A stretch of DNA of 64,000 nt from Myrmaecium sp. VS I D KN 1 (lineage: Eukaryota > Ascomycota > Dothideomycetes > Valsariales > Valsariaceae). Positions 21,375-31,800 of the stretch are shown here, piece after piece. The stretch is from the NCBI GenBank assembly GCA_019775845.1, contig JADQAV010000002.1:2728001-2792000 (forward strand). Reading direction: 5' to 3'. The position numbers and the translations under genes were made by a program. How positions within the stretch are numbered: position 1 is the stretch's first letter; each line of letters begins with the position of its first letter. The notes beneath the pieces were generated by a model. The model searched no databases, had not been told where the DNA came from, and saw nothing but the letters and a program-made list of their open reading frames with translations.

Positions 21375-23151
21375 CTTTGAATTATCAGTTGGAGGCATGT
21401 CAATCAAGCTAGGGTAGACACATACAACATAGAAGGGTTATGAATTTCTTCATCTCGAAAACCAGAATTGAAACCGCGAGATGCAAGAACAGTTATGTTT
21501 GGATATATTGACGGCCGCATCTGCCCTAGTCAGATTAGGATGTGACCGAGAGATGAGAGGACATGTTGAGGAGCCTGGCGGATGTGAACCAGAGGATTGA
21601 AGAAGGGTTGAGGTCGTGATTGGCAGCATGGATGACGGGCGGGCGAGCCATGGCGATCCCTCGGCCCGTCGGAATCCGTACCGCTGGACGGCCCGCCCGC
21701 CCCCACTTAGTGGGCTGTCAGCTTGATTCCAAACGACAGCCGTCCGTCTTACTCTGTCGTCGTAGATATATCAAGGGCGATACCAAGAGGCTGGACAGAC
21801 GAGTCCTCGGTTCTCGGAAGATTTTCTGCGACGAAACGGAAGAGGCTCCTCACAGTGACGGTTTGCATGCGGCTGTGCATGAATCCCGTGGCAGTGTCTT
21901 TCGGCTGAAGACTCGGGACATAAGCACAGGATATGTCATCAGAGGAGTGGGATAGACTGAGGCGAAGGTGGCTTGGTCCCAGAGGTCTTTCTGCCGTCTC
22001 CTCGATCCGTACGAATGGTGAAATCCCGCCGAACAGGAATAGTAATGCACAGCTATAGAACAGTTCAGATCAGGAAACCAATAAAGTCCGTAAAACTTTA
22101 CGCGTAAGCTTATACCTGGGTTCGGCTGGTAGCGCTTATACTGCGGGTCATCCTGTTCGCATACTCCGCATCGGAATGTTGCGGAGAAGAAGGCCGCCGA
22201 GTTCGCAGCTTTCAGCCTGCGATGACGGATCGACACGGAGATGGCTCTATTGTATCAGCGATCATCTTTCCCATAAGCAGCAACACTGCCTATGCTCTCC
22301 GATGCCCGAAGGTAGCGTATCACAACCCCGTTGTGGCTGTGATATCATCTCCCCGATGCGCCATTCACGCTTCCAGTGCAGTGGTGCAGTCTGCGGACAG
22401 TTGAACAAAGCCTTTTCCCCAGACACTGGTCACCGTCCGCTCTGCGCCTCGAGTCCACGTACGCTGTCTTAGAGGGCGTGATCGACTTTTACATGCTCAG
22501 TCGACCTCCGAGGCCACTGCACTGCCACTCGGCCTGGTCCTCGGTTGCACCGCGGATTTCGAAACAGACTTCTTCCCCTCGGCGTCGGCATTTCTCGCAG
22601 TTTGGCCACGATGAGCGAGAGTGGAGAATGCGAGTTGACGTGGTTTCGGTTGCAAGGCTGAGGCGCGGTAGTGGCCGGGAATGCTCGAAGCCAAGGAAGC
22701 TCCAGGTGAGGTTGGCACCTCTCATACCTATTGCCAAGATCCCATAGTATCGAGCAAGGTCGTGAGAGCCCATGGGTGTAAACGGCCTTCTTCCCAGTGC
22801 TCTGAAACGCTTCTTCGGGATAGCTGTACAGCCATAGAGAGTTGATGAGGTAGTAATCGGTTTCTATTCTGGTAGATCGGGGGTTACTCAAGGAGAGAGA
22901 CGGACCATCCACCAGGATCGACAGCCCACCTGTCACCCCAAGTGCCTCCCCCACAGCCAAGCCTGCCCACCATTCTCGGCACCGTCACCACCCACTGGGC
23001 AAGGCTGTATCCGGGAGGCACGAGAGCCCTCCAGGATTTATATTCCACACGAGCCGTCGGCTTGCTCTTGCTAACCCCTCTTCCTTACCTCTACTCTTCC
23101 ATACAATCCACTCCATCAAGAACACAACACATTCCGGCTTTATCACACACC
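21375..23151. other. 1.8-kb intergenic region
   Basis: 3' flank of the GH31 gene and promoter of the GPI-protein gene at 23152. The last 130 bases include TATA-like TTTATATTCC at about 23037-23046 and a CT-rich leader. A 163-codon minus-strand frame at 22469-22960 and a 128-codon one at 21850-22236 have no recognisable motifs and are not accepted. Confidence 0.5.
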
Positions 23152-23881
23152 ATGCGTTTCCCAGCCTACCTCGTCGCTGCTTTCGCAAGCCTGGCCGCCG
23201 TGGTATACGCACAGGACATCGATACCAACGACGTCCCCAACGAATGTCTCGGTATCTGCACTCCTGCCGTTAACCTCACCCAAGTGTGCGATCGCGCGCA
23301 TGGTAAGCCCGGGCAGCAAGCAACCCCGCCCTTGCGCGACATGATCGGACTGACCGGCGTTGCACAGATGACGATGATGCCGGCTACATCGACTGCGTAT
23401 GCAAGGCTCACGGCTCTCGAAGCGTGCTTCCCCTCTGCGAGGCATGCATCGCCCATTTCGACTCGACCGACGGCCATGACAACGGTAGGAGTCACAAAAG
23501 CGAATCCCGCGTCCACAAACACCGCTGACCATGTATACCTGATAAGACGTCAACGACTTGATCAGCAGTTGTTCCTTTACCACCACGTCCTGGGACTCCG
23601 CCGCCGCGGCAAGCGTAGCCAGCAGCGCTACAGCCAGCAGCGGCACCAGCTCTCCGAACAGCGCTTCGGCGACCACCACCACCACCACTCAAACTTCTAA
23701 GACCACCATCACCGGGACTTCTGGGTCGACATCCAGCACCAGCACCTTAACTCTGACACGGACTCAGACCAGCACGAGCACGAGTGCCGCTGCGTCCAGC
23801 ACCGGTGCTGCATCGCAGGTTGGAACACATGAAGCTTACGGGCTTCTGGCCCTTGGTCTTGGTATCTTGCATCTTGTTTGA
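23152..23881 (+). CDS. Small secreted Cys-rich GPI-anchored protein (3 exons)
   Basis: Exons 23152-23302, 23368-23484 and 23547-23881 join in frame to 200 aa. Residues 1-20 (ending VVYAQ) are a signal peptide. The mature N-terminus has eight or so cysteines in the order C-x3-C (NECLGIC), C (TQVCD), a DDDD acidic loop created across the first junction, C-x-C (DCVCKAH), C-x2-C (LCEACIAHF), then SSCSF at the start of exon 3. A long Ser/Thr/Ala-rich stalk and a C-terminal hydrophobic segment (ending LALGLGILHLV) complete a GPI-protein layout. The pattern resembles a widespread Pezizomycotina family of wall-bound proteins with a CFEM-like but distinct cysteine order; I recall no proven function. 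Expected at the plasma membrane or cell wall. Confidence 0.8.
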
Positions 23882-25105
23882 ACAATGACTGAGCGACGCC
23901 TAAAGGCAGTCACTGGCGATACACCTTGCGATAAGGCTGTTATGATGGCATGAGTGAATGAGTAATTGACATTGTTACGAGAGTCAGGGCGGCACTGCAC
24001 GCAATGGTGTTAATAGAACGTTCCTTAGCATTACTTGAATCATACCTCTTTATTCATCGAACCCTCTAACTTATACCCCGCGATGTCAAACCAACGCACA
24101 TGGCCTCCGTAGTGCCTTGTCTTTATGGCCCTGCTCGAGAGGTAAATAGGTTCTCCAGCTCAACCATACTACTATGTGGACGATACCTGCCCATATTATG
24201 ATAGCTCGACTCTGTGCGACACGACGGCCAACCGCTTTAACATATTATATCCGGGTGAATTTTGTGCATGCTTCATCCTCGGGCTTGCATTTGTGCCGTG
24301 CTTAAAGACTGTAAGTCTATCCCTTCATCGCGCAGCGGCCATACTCCGCTTTCGTTATGGTAGGTACAATGTGCATCCCATCCTATATTATAGGCTGTAC
24401 CTTGTTAGAAGCATGATTGTAATTTTGCTGCTGCTTAACTTCGTTCCTTGAGAGTTTGACCGCCTTGTGTTACTCCGTTCGTCTAAGGCAGAGTCTGTTT
24501 TTTGTAGAATTACTCAGTGACAGGGACTGGACTCGTAGGGGTGAAGGATGTTCGCAAGTGATGGATTCTCGTAGGTGTATGGCTTCGCAATTGCCTGTTC
24601 GCAAGGAGGAAGGAGGCGGCTTACTGAGTCGTCGGTCTACGCAGACATATTCTCATCGGTGCTGAGCTGTGAAATGGGGTGATTCTGTAGTTTACCTCAA
24701 TGTCATTCCTAGAAGAGATGAGTGATGATGTTACTGACAGCAGCTTATACCTGATCCGACTTCATCTTTATTCGCAAGGAGTCAGGTTGCGAAGCACACC
24801 TCAACACCGTAGTCTGTTATCATGATAGTAATAATGTCAGAACAGTTTCTTCCAACAGACTCTAGGATAAAGGTTTGCTTACCTGTCGTATCCCGATGCT
24901 TCTAATGAACAACTCCTTTCATTCAATCTGTCATAAAGTTCTCCTGCTTTCTCCCGACTCTGCCGTCTTTCGTTATTCAACAAACTGACAGGAAAAAAGT
25001 GGGGCCCTGCAGCTGTCTGTACAGCTTCATCAGCCCGTGTCAATCAAACGGCAACGGTCGAGCATGTGAAAGCCCAGTTTCCCCGGAGATTGCCCGATTT
25101 CCAAG
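23882..25105. other. 1.2-kb intergenic region upstream of the U2 snRNA gene
   Basis: AT-richer than its surroundings, with only short, biased ORFs. I see no gene. Its last part is the promoter of the U2 snRNA gene. Confidence 0.55.
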
Positions 25106-25113
25106 TATATAAG
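25106..25113 (+). promoter_or_regulatory. TATA box of the U2 snRNA gene
   Basis: TATATAAG ends about 40 bases before the start of the U2-like sequence, and nothing else nearby would use it. The spacing fits a Pol II snRNA promoter in fungi. Confidence 0.6.
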
Positions 25114-25153
25114 GAGGCCCTCCCTCCCCCAACTCTCTCTTCTTTTCTTCCCT

Positions 25154-25435
25154 AGCTCTCTGCCTTTTGGCTTAGATCAAGTAAGTCTCCTCTCTTCTTG
25201 ACCTTCCTCCGCGCTCCCTTCCCGCACCGTTGACCGAAACGAATGCTAATAACACTCTCTCTTTCTCCTTCATCAGATGTAGTATCTGTTCTTTCCAGCT
25301 TAACCCCTGGAAGGTGCCTACGGGCACCGTTCACGGTTAACTAATCTTTTGACACCGTCCGGAGGCCGCTGGGCTTGCCTATGTCTCTGGACACAGTGTC
25401 CTCCTGTTTGCACTACCCGGGAGAGACGCGACCTT
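25154..25435 (+). ncRNA. U2 spliceosomal snRNA, interrupted by an intron
   Basis: CTCTCTGCCTTTTGGCTTAGATCAA (25156-25180) matches the highly conserved 5' end of U2, which in other organisms continues directly as GTGTAGTATCTGTTCTT. Here 95 bases intervene, after which ATGTAGTATCTGTTCTTTC resumes at 25276. The branch-pairing GTAGTA is at 25278-25283 on the downstream side. Next come stem IIa (TTCCAG 25292-25297 with CTGGAA 25306-25311), stem IIb (GGTGCC/GGCACC closed by a TACG tetraloop, 25312-25327), an Sm-like TAATCTTTTGA (25341-25351) and a terminal stem (GTCCGGAG 25356-25363 with CTCTGGAC 25384-25391). The 3' end is set by the usual length of about 190 nt and is approximate. A TATA box lies upstream. 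The RNA identity is firm; the intron is inferred from its splice signals. Confidence 0.9.
25181..25275 (+). other. Spliceosomal intron inside the U2 snRNA gene
   Basis: The insertion starts GTAAGTCTCC, has GCTAATAAC (25245-25253) as a strong branch site, a CT-rich tract and ends TTCATCAG, so every signal of a fungal GT-AG intron is present. It separates GATCAA from ATGTAGTATC. Removal restores the U2 length exactly but leaves A where U2 normally has G, at the residue two bases before the GTAGTA branch-recognition element. Confidence 0.8.
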
Positions 25436-26235
25436 TTTTCCTTTTCATTGAGCCACTCGCTACATGCGAGAACTTGAGGAAGAGAAGACTGAGGGCTTGG
25501 CCTTGGTTGCTTGCTGTTGTTTTTGAACGCGGGGTGAGGTTTCGTTGAACGCTGCTCTAGCGTCCGTCTGGGAACTCGCTAGAGACAGGACATCAACGCT
25601 GACGATATAATGCTGTTGTCCCTGCACACATGAGTTACCGCTTGCGCGTCGCGAATTAAGGACTGTCTCATGCGGAAGACAACCGATAGAAGTCTGCAAG
25701 AGCTAGTAAGTCATGAACATGCCCTATTGACTTATTCACACGAAGCTGACGTTCATCGAACAGAGTAAACACGAAGACCATTGTCGAAAAAGGCGTGTCA
25801 GACGTAATATATCACTGAGGGTAAACAACGATAGACGGTTGAAGAGACATATACGAGTCAAGAATGAACGAAGACGGACTGTCTACTGACTTCAGTTATG
25901 AGTAGGTATAATAATGGAAACGTGAAGTAATGGTTCACTAAGAGGCCATGACTGGAAATGCGAAAGATAGCGAAATCAGCGGACGAAAAGCGACAAACAC
26001 TAGACAAGCGATTGTCCATGAGGAAAAGAAGAGCGACGGACACCTTCAATTGATTGATGAGGATAGAAAATGGAAAACTGACATAAAATAAGAAAAGAAG
26101 AACCGAAACTGCAAACGACGCTACCGGTGGCCCTACTGGGCCGGGTATAGAACGCTGGAACGAGTGAAGAAGAATCTAGTGAGATGAAAAACCCATTCTC
26201 AGAGTACCCATATCCCCACCCAGTCGTTCATATGC
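25436..26235. other. Intergenic region downstream of U2
   Basis: Between the U2 gene and the stop of the convergent minus-strand gene. No coding frame or RNA recognised. Confidence 0.5.
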
Positions 26236-28899
26236 TCACATCACATTGCAGCGATGAGACCTCGGTGTCGCGGCGGTCCTTGATGCTCGATCTTCTCGAT
26301 ATGCAGAAGTCCAACGCTCAGTCTGGATCGGTGGTGCTGACATGCTTTGATCAAGGGCTTGGCAGGACTGTGAGCGAGAGAAGTATGTTCCCGATGCGAG
26401 TGGATGAGACGAGGTCGTTAGGCGGGACAACAGAGGCCCTCTGGAAAGTCGTGATCTGTTCGAGGCTTCCCTGTGTGGGGCTGTCGAAGAGCTTCCTACA
26501 ACAGCCGGCATTGCACTCGGCTGGGGATCTATTTGTTGAGAAGAATGAAAATCTGGAAGTAAGAATGGATCACTCTGTGGCACTTCAAGCATCCGTGAGA
26601 GCTCGCGAGTCCATTCCGGCGGAGACTGAACAGAGCTTCGTCTTCGTGTGAAGGCAGATGCGGACGCTGGAAAGGCAGGACCATCATGGCCAGGCGGAAA
26701 GGTCATGCTGGAGCTCAGGATACCGGGAAGAGGAGTGGCTAAAGCACTCGTCTGAAATATCAGTGGGTCAGTTGAAAAAGACGCAGCGGAAGTGGGCACT
26801 ACATGGGAAGCTTGGGGCACTCCTGGGATGGCCAGATCGACGTCATTTACATCGGGCCCGGGAGGCTCTGCTCTCGGTGTATATGGTGGTGGTGGAGGCA
26901 CCCAATTGTCGGCATCACTTTCATGAGGGATCTCCCGTAAGCCATCCGCGCGTCTGTATTCCAGTGGACGATCGGGTAAGGCACGCAGGTGACGGCGAGT
27001 GGCCGGAGCAACTGCTGCAACTGTGGCTGCTCTCTGTAGTGATGCTTGCGACCGGGGTTGGGAGTTATCGTAGGGTTCATCGAACACCAAATGTTCCTCT
27101 TCCTCAAGGTCTTCGCCACCGCCACTTCTTGCTGGGGTCACAAGAGATCCGGAGCCACAACGGCTGCTCCTGCGAGGCATCTCCTCGCTTTCATGGCTGG
27201 TGGTGGTAGAGGATCTGCTCAGAGTACGAGTGTCGCGATTACGAGCAGCCGCGCGATCTGCGGCCGCTCGTTGAGCGACTGTGCGCGTTCTGGCAATCTC
27301 AACCTCCGTCTCAAACTCTATATTTTCATCAGGCAGTTGCTCGCCAGGCAAGGGCCCGTCAAGGTCGAAGACTATCCTCTTCGACCCTGTCGCGACTGAC
27401 ATACTTGATAGGCTCCGGTCATAATCCATGACCACTATGATCCCGCTAGAGCTCTCCGGTAGTGCAGGAACAGAGCCATCCAGTGCTGGCAGTGATGATG
27501 TAATGCCAACAGCAATGAGTCGTTCAATATCCGGTTTACCGGGCAGGGTCAGCCATCTGAGTGCCTTGACCTCATGGCTCTTCGATTCGGTATCTTCGCC
27601 GATTGCTATATATGTACATGGTGACAAGGTAGACTGCCCATCTGGGTGGACCGCATGGTCGGTGTACACGCAGTGGCCATCCTCAAATGAGTTCGGTAAC
27701 CGATAAAGGCATACACGCGTACTGTTCCCATCTCTGACTGCGATTGCGACGTGATCTCCTCTAGGAGATACCGCGGGTATGGTCTGCTCGATGCATTCAC
27801 TGCGGCTATGGGGGCGGGCCTCGGGCATAAATATCTTTCGTTCGGCAAAAGCCATCCTAGCCAAGTCGTAGATGCCCCAGGTGTTCTCATGAGAATCGAA
27901 GCCGAAGAGCTCATTGATTTGGCCAGAGGTAACATCCGGAATGATTGTCGCCTGCCGCACATAGCGAGCTCTCTCAGGGAAGAGGATTTGCCTTGTCCAG
28001 GCGTGCTCAACAGGTTGCGCTATTGGCACACCTTCTTCGGTCATGGGCCCCTCGAAGGATCCATGTACAGTGAAAATCGTAGAGGAATGCTTTTGCTTCG
28101 CAAAGGGTGTGGCTAATAAGGTGCGTCCATCATCAGCGAAGTAGAGGCTGTCCATCGGCTCGCAGGTCACCACCCGTCTGTCAGTGCGCTTCGCCGATGG
28201 AGCGATGGAGATCATCTCAATCCCATACTGGTGGCCTGTCGCAATGACCTTTCCACACGGTGAAATGGCCAGGGTGTTAGAGTCGTTGTCCAGAAAAATA
28301 GTCCGTCTCTTCTCCGCTCCTCCGCCTCTTCCGCATGGGTGCAGATCATACACATCCACTTTGGTAGGGTTTGACAAGACAGCAAGTATGGAGCCATTGT
28401 CCAATACATCCACGGCGACTGGTTTACGTTTGACCTCCAGTATGCGCATGAAGGCTCTCGGGAGTTTCTCGGCCCACACGAGCCAGATATTCGAGCATCC
28501 GTACACAGTGACCAGGTTGCCCTTACGCGATATCGTGAAGCCGAAGGGGACCGGAAGAGCTGAAGATGTCGCAGTATCTGAGAAAAGGTCAAGGAATGTA
28601 GTAGCCGGCTGCGCATGACCGCGCCGGGCACTATCGCGACCTTCTTCGTCAGCCATGTCGGACGGAAGCTCTTTCGACCTCGCGGAGGAGAGTGAGGTAG
28701 CGGTTGTCTTCACGGTTGTCGAATCAGATGGCTGCAGATCCTCGGAGGAGAGCGACTGCGCGCCGGGCGAGGGTGATACGGCGCGGTCGTCTGCCAGCAG
28801 CTGCCATTCGCTACATGATATCCCGGGCTCTTCAACATCTTCTTGCGCAAAGGTGCTCAGCTGTTCGGGTTGGTCGCGGTCGGCAAGGTCTCTTTCCAT
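26236..28899 (-). CDS. Propeller-like fungal protein of unknown function ending in a CaaX box
   Basis: An intron-free protein of 887 aa from ATG 28899; the frame extends further upstream but without an ATG. Residues 1-110 are Ser/Glu-rich and disordered. About 110-520 contain repeated beta-strand blocks such as GFTISRKGNLVTVYG, NTLAISPCGKVIATGHQYGIEM and LFGFDSHENTWGIYDL, which read like a WD40-type propeller without canonical WD dipeptides. I believe this is a fungal family of unknown function (DUF7165-like, from memory). The rest is disordered, with RRSSR and PPPPPYTP segments. The last four residues are CNVM after a basic SHR, a CaaX farnesylation signal, suggesting attachment to a membrane. 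The function is unknown; a signalling or trafficking scaffold is a guess. Confidence 0.75.
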   Translation of the reverse strand: MERDLADRDQPEQLSTFAQEDVEEPGISCSEWQLLADDRAVSPSPGAQSLSSEDLQPSDSTTVKTTATSLSSARSKELPSDMADEEGRDSARRGHAQPATTFLDLFSDTATSSALPVPFGFTISRKGNLVTVYGCSNIWLVWAEKLPRAFMRILEVKRKPVAVDVLDNGSILAVLSNPTKVDVYDLHPCGRGGGAEKRRTIFLDNDSNTLAISPCGKVIATGHQYGIEMISIAPSAKRTDRRVVTCEPMDSLYFADDGRTLLATPFAKQKHSSTIFTVHGSFEGPMTEEGVPIAQPVEHAWTRQILFPERARYVRQATIIPDVTSGQINELFGFDSHENTWGIYDLARMAFAERKIFMPEARPHSRSECIEQTIPAVSPRGDHVAIAVRDGNSTRVCLYRLPNSFEDGHCVYTDHAVHPDGQSTLSPCTYIAIGEDTESKSHEVKALRWLTLPGKPDIERLIAVGITSSLPALDGSVPALPESSSGIIVVMDYDRSLSSMSVATGSKRIVFDLDGPLPGEQLPDENIEFETEVEIARTRTVAQRAAADRAAARNRDTRTLSRSSTTTSHESEEMPRRSSRCGSGSLVTPARSGGGEDLEEEEHLVFDEPYDNSQPRSQASLQRAATVAAVAPATRRHLRALPDRPLEYRRADGLREIPHESDADNWVPPPPPYTPRAEPPGPDVNDVDLAIPGVPQASHVVPTSAASFSTDPLIFQTSALATPLPGILSSSMTFPPGHDGPAFPASASAFTRRRSSVQSPPEWTRELSRMLEVPQSDPFLLPDFHSSQQIDPQPSAMPAVVGSSSTAPHREASNRSRLSRGPLLSRLTTSSHPLASGTYFSRSQSCQALDQSMSAPPIQTERWTSAYREDRASRTAATPRSHRCNVM

Positions 28900-31800
28900 G
28901 TTCCGCCTCGGCCCATTGCGAGGCAGCAGGGATGTGGACGGTTGAGGAGGAGGTTTCAGAGCACGATGCGGGGGAGGACGGAATGACTGATGTACCAGTA
29001 ATCTCTCAGCACAACCCAGATACGTGCTAGAAGTACTAGCAGGTGCTCGCTGACAGGTGAAAGTGCCCTCGAACACGAACCGCGGGGCAAAGTTCGGTGG
29101 TGTCCTATCGGTCCTCTGCCGCCGCCGTTGATCGTCTCAAATGCCTGGCTCTTTTTCTCCCATGAGCTGAATCCTGCTGCAGAACAAGGAACAGCATCGC
29201 TTCGCTAGCCTTGGCCGGCACTTTATATTTAGAATGCTGGTCGTTCAAAGGCCCTAGTGCGATTCCTGCACCGGCAATGCTACAGACAGATCTTCAGGTG
29301 CAGCTCGACGTTACATGCGCATCCGTTTCAAAAGCAGGAGAGCGCCCCTCCGTCGATCTCTCCACCCTCTCAGTTCACGCACCGCGAGCTTACTCGTGAT
29401 TCGACCGTCTCTCTTTGGGCTTCACGGCGCTGCCTTTCGCGAGCAACGGGCGGGTAGGCGGTTCGCTGAATGCCACATTTCCCGCAACCGTCATATGAAT
29501 ACATACATCTTCAGCTTCCACTCACGTCTCCCCCGGTTTCCGGTAAACCATCGAGGATGGCTGATTTGCCAGGGACGCTTGGGCCCTGGACGACGCCTTT
29601 CGCGAATCATCGCCTCCGCCTTCCCCCACCTCACTTTATGCTATACTGCTGCATGCCCTTCTTCCGAAAGACATCACTTTCAAGCCCTCATCATTCATTG
29701 AACATAGGCGCAAGATGTCCGAACGATAAAATGGCCTTCGGAGCCCCAACTTCTGCTTCAGAGGCGGTCCATTCTGTAGGTCATATGGCTACTGTTATGC
29801 CCGGCTTACTCTACTACGAAGGAATGTTTTACACGGGAGATCTGCAATCCTATAGGCATTTGATGTCATAATATGACTCTTACATCTGCTGCCCCTACCG
29901 TTGGCACGGCGATGTTGGCCTACGGACAGGTCTTCGATTCTTCCTTTACTGGCTCCATGTTCCAGCGATTGTAGACGAGTCTCACCGAACCGCCTTTTAA
30001 GAGTCCCGAAAGCTGCACACGATCTTTAACCATAAAACTTTGTCATTCTTATATTTCCGTCTCTTTTTCGCGTGCCCGAAACGCTTGTTCATTAAGTTTA
30101 TCGACCGATTCGCAGCGGCTTTATGGTGTCCACCTTCCTGGCGATGGAGTCAAACCAAGGGTGCATATCAGCAAGTACCCCGGCGGCATTCTTTGTCACA
30201 GTTACGAAGTAAGCTTAACTAAGGATCAGCAGAGGCCGTCATCACTCTTGACACCTTGGCATAATCGGCTGATCAATCACAACTAAGACGAGCGTGAAGT
30301 CCGGAAGAGATGCAAGGCCTGGCAGCTATAAGTGACAAGCCATCAGCCGGTGTTGTATCTCTGGCTCAATCATTCCAGGTTACTACTAAAGACGGGTGCT
30401 CTCATCCACAAGCCTACTATGCCATGGAAAGCTCGTCAACAAGGCAGTTGTTACTAGCAGTAGCCGAGTCACTTTCCTGAAAGCGATAGTCGGCAAAAGA
30501 AGCCGCTTTTATACTGAGACGCTCTGCTTCAAACCCGTACTCTAACACTGCAGCGTTTATCACGCGGATATAACGTTTCAGCGACGCGGACCATGCCATA
30601 TTATTGGCGGCTGGCCTCCTGGATTATCGCTACCCTCGTTCCATATCCCAAGGACGCAGCCTTACCGACCCCTCAGAGAGCAAGACGTTCCGTACTGTAA
30701 CTCTCTTCGCGGCCCTCCAAGGTTTCACGTACAGGCTTCAATGCAATGACTTGGACAGGCATCCTGAATATTCACGGAAGCATGAAGTTACTAGAGGTAG
30801 GCGGGGCTGGTGAAGAGGGGAGCTAAGTGGTAAGCGGCTATTGGAATGAAGGTATCTGACAGAAGTTGAGGATCTGAGGTAAATTTGACAAGTCTCCAAA
30901 AGTTTGTACGCTGCCGAACTTGCATTTCTCTGTCCCAGGAGGGTAACTGGTGTATCGAGACAAAGTAAAACCGCGGATGTACTTCAGATGTAGTCTGCCA
31001 AAGTAAGTACCAAATCTAGTTCGATGTGAGATACATGATGCCCCGTGCATCGCCAGAGCCAGAGCATTCTGCCTTGATCATTTATATTGTTAAAAGGACT
31101 ACGTAGATACTGATACCAGGCACAGGATGATGACTCCTTAGTAGGGGTGAATGTACCCATCCGAATATCACATGCTCTGGACAAAGGACCCTACCGCGAA
31201 GCAGTATTTTGTGCGAATTAGTGCACGTATACTCCTTTCTACATCCAAAGCCCCTATGATCGATCCGTGATTGCGATGAAATTTGGTCAGCATTTGATTG
31301 ATAGCAGCACGTTCACCTATCTGATCCCATCACGGCTCCTACTGGGAGTTGTACGTCCTTTAGCTCTGCCGCGCGAATTCTGGTCAGGATGCACTAATTA
31401 TAGTCCCGGCGGGGCCGGGCGGCCTCTTGACGATCGACAGCCCAAGGGCGGTCAGCATAGCCACACACAAAACGTCCAGAGAGGGTCTCGGCAAGGGATT
31501 TGATTCTGCGTGCGACGACTGGCTGGGGAGGATTGCGACTCCTCGGTTCCAAAAAGATGCTGACGATTTGCTCCGAGTCCCCGGGCGGTTGCTGTGGTTG
31601 CATGATTCTCTCTCTCCAGCGGTCCACATGCTCGAGGAGTCGCTGCTCCTGCTGCTGCGTTGCGCTGTCACTTGTCCTCGGATAGGAGGATTGTGCGGGG
31701 AGGAGAAGGGGATGGAATGGAGAGGACATTCGAAGCAACTCGCGATGACAACGAGCAGGAGGAGAACGTTAAGGCGAGTTATGTACTGGTTCGAGGAGCT

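Noticed and set aside
22469-22960. 163-codon minus-strand ORF upstream of the GPI-protein gene
   Set aside because: No recognisable domain or signal, other frames are open over the same stretch, and it overlaps the likely promoter of the plus-strand gene.
24176-24451. 91-codon plus-strand ORF with hydrophobic stretch
   Set aside because: Biased composition from AT-rich sequence, no start context, family or splice partner.
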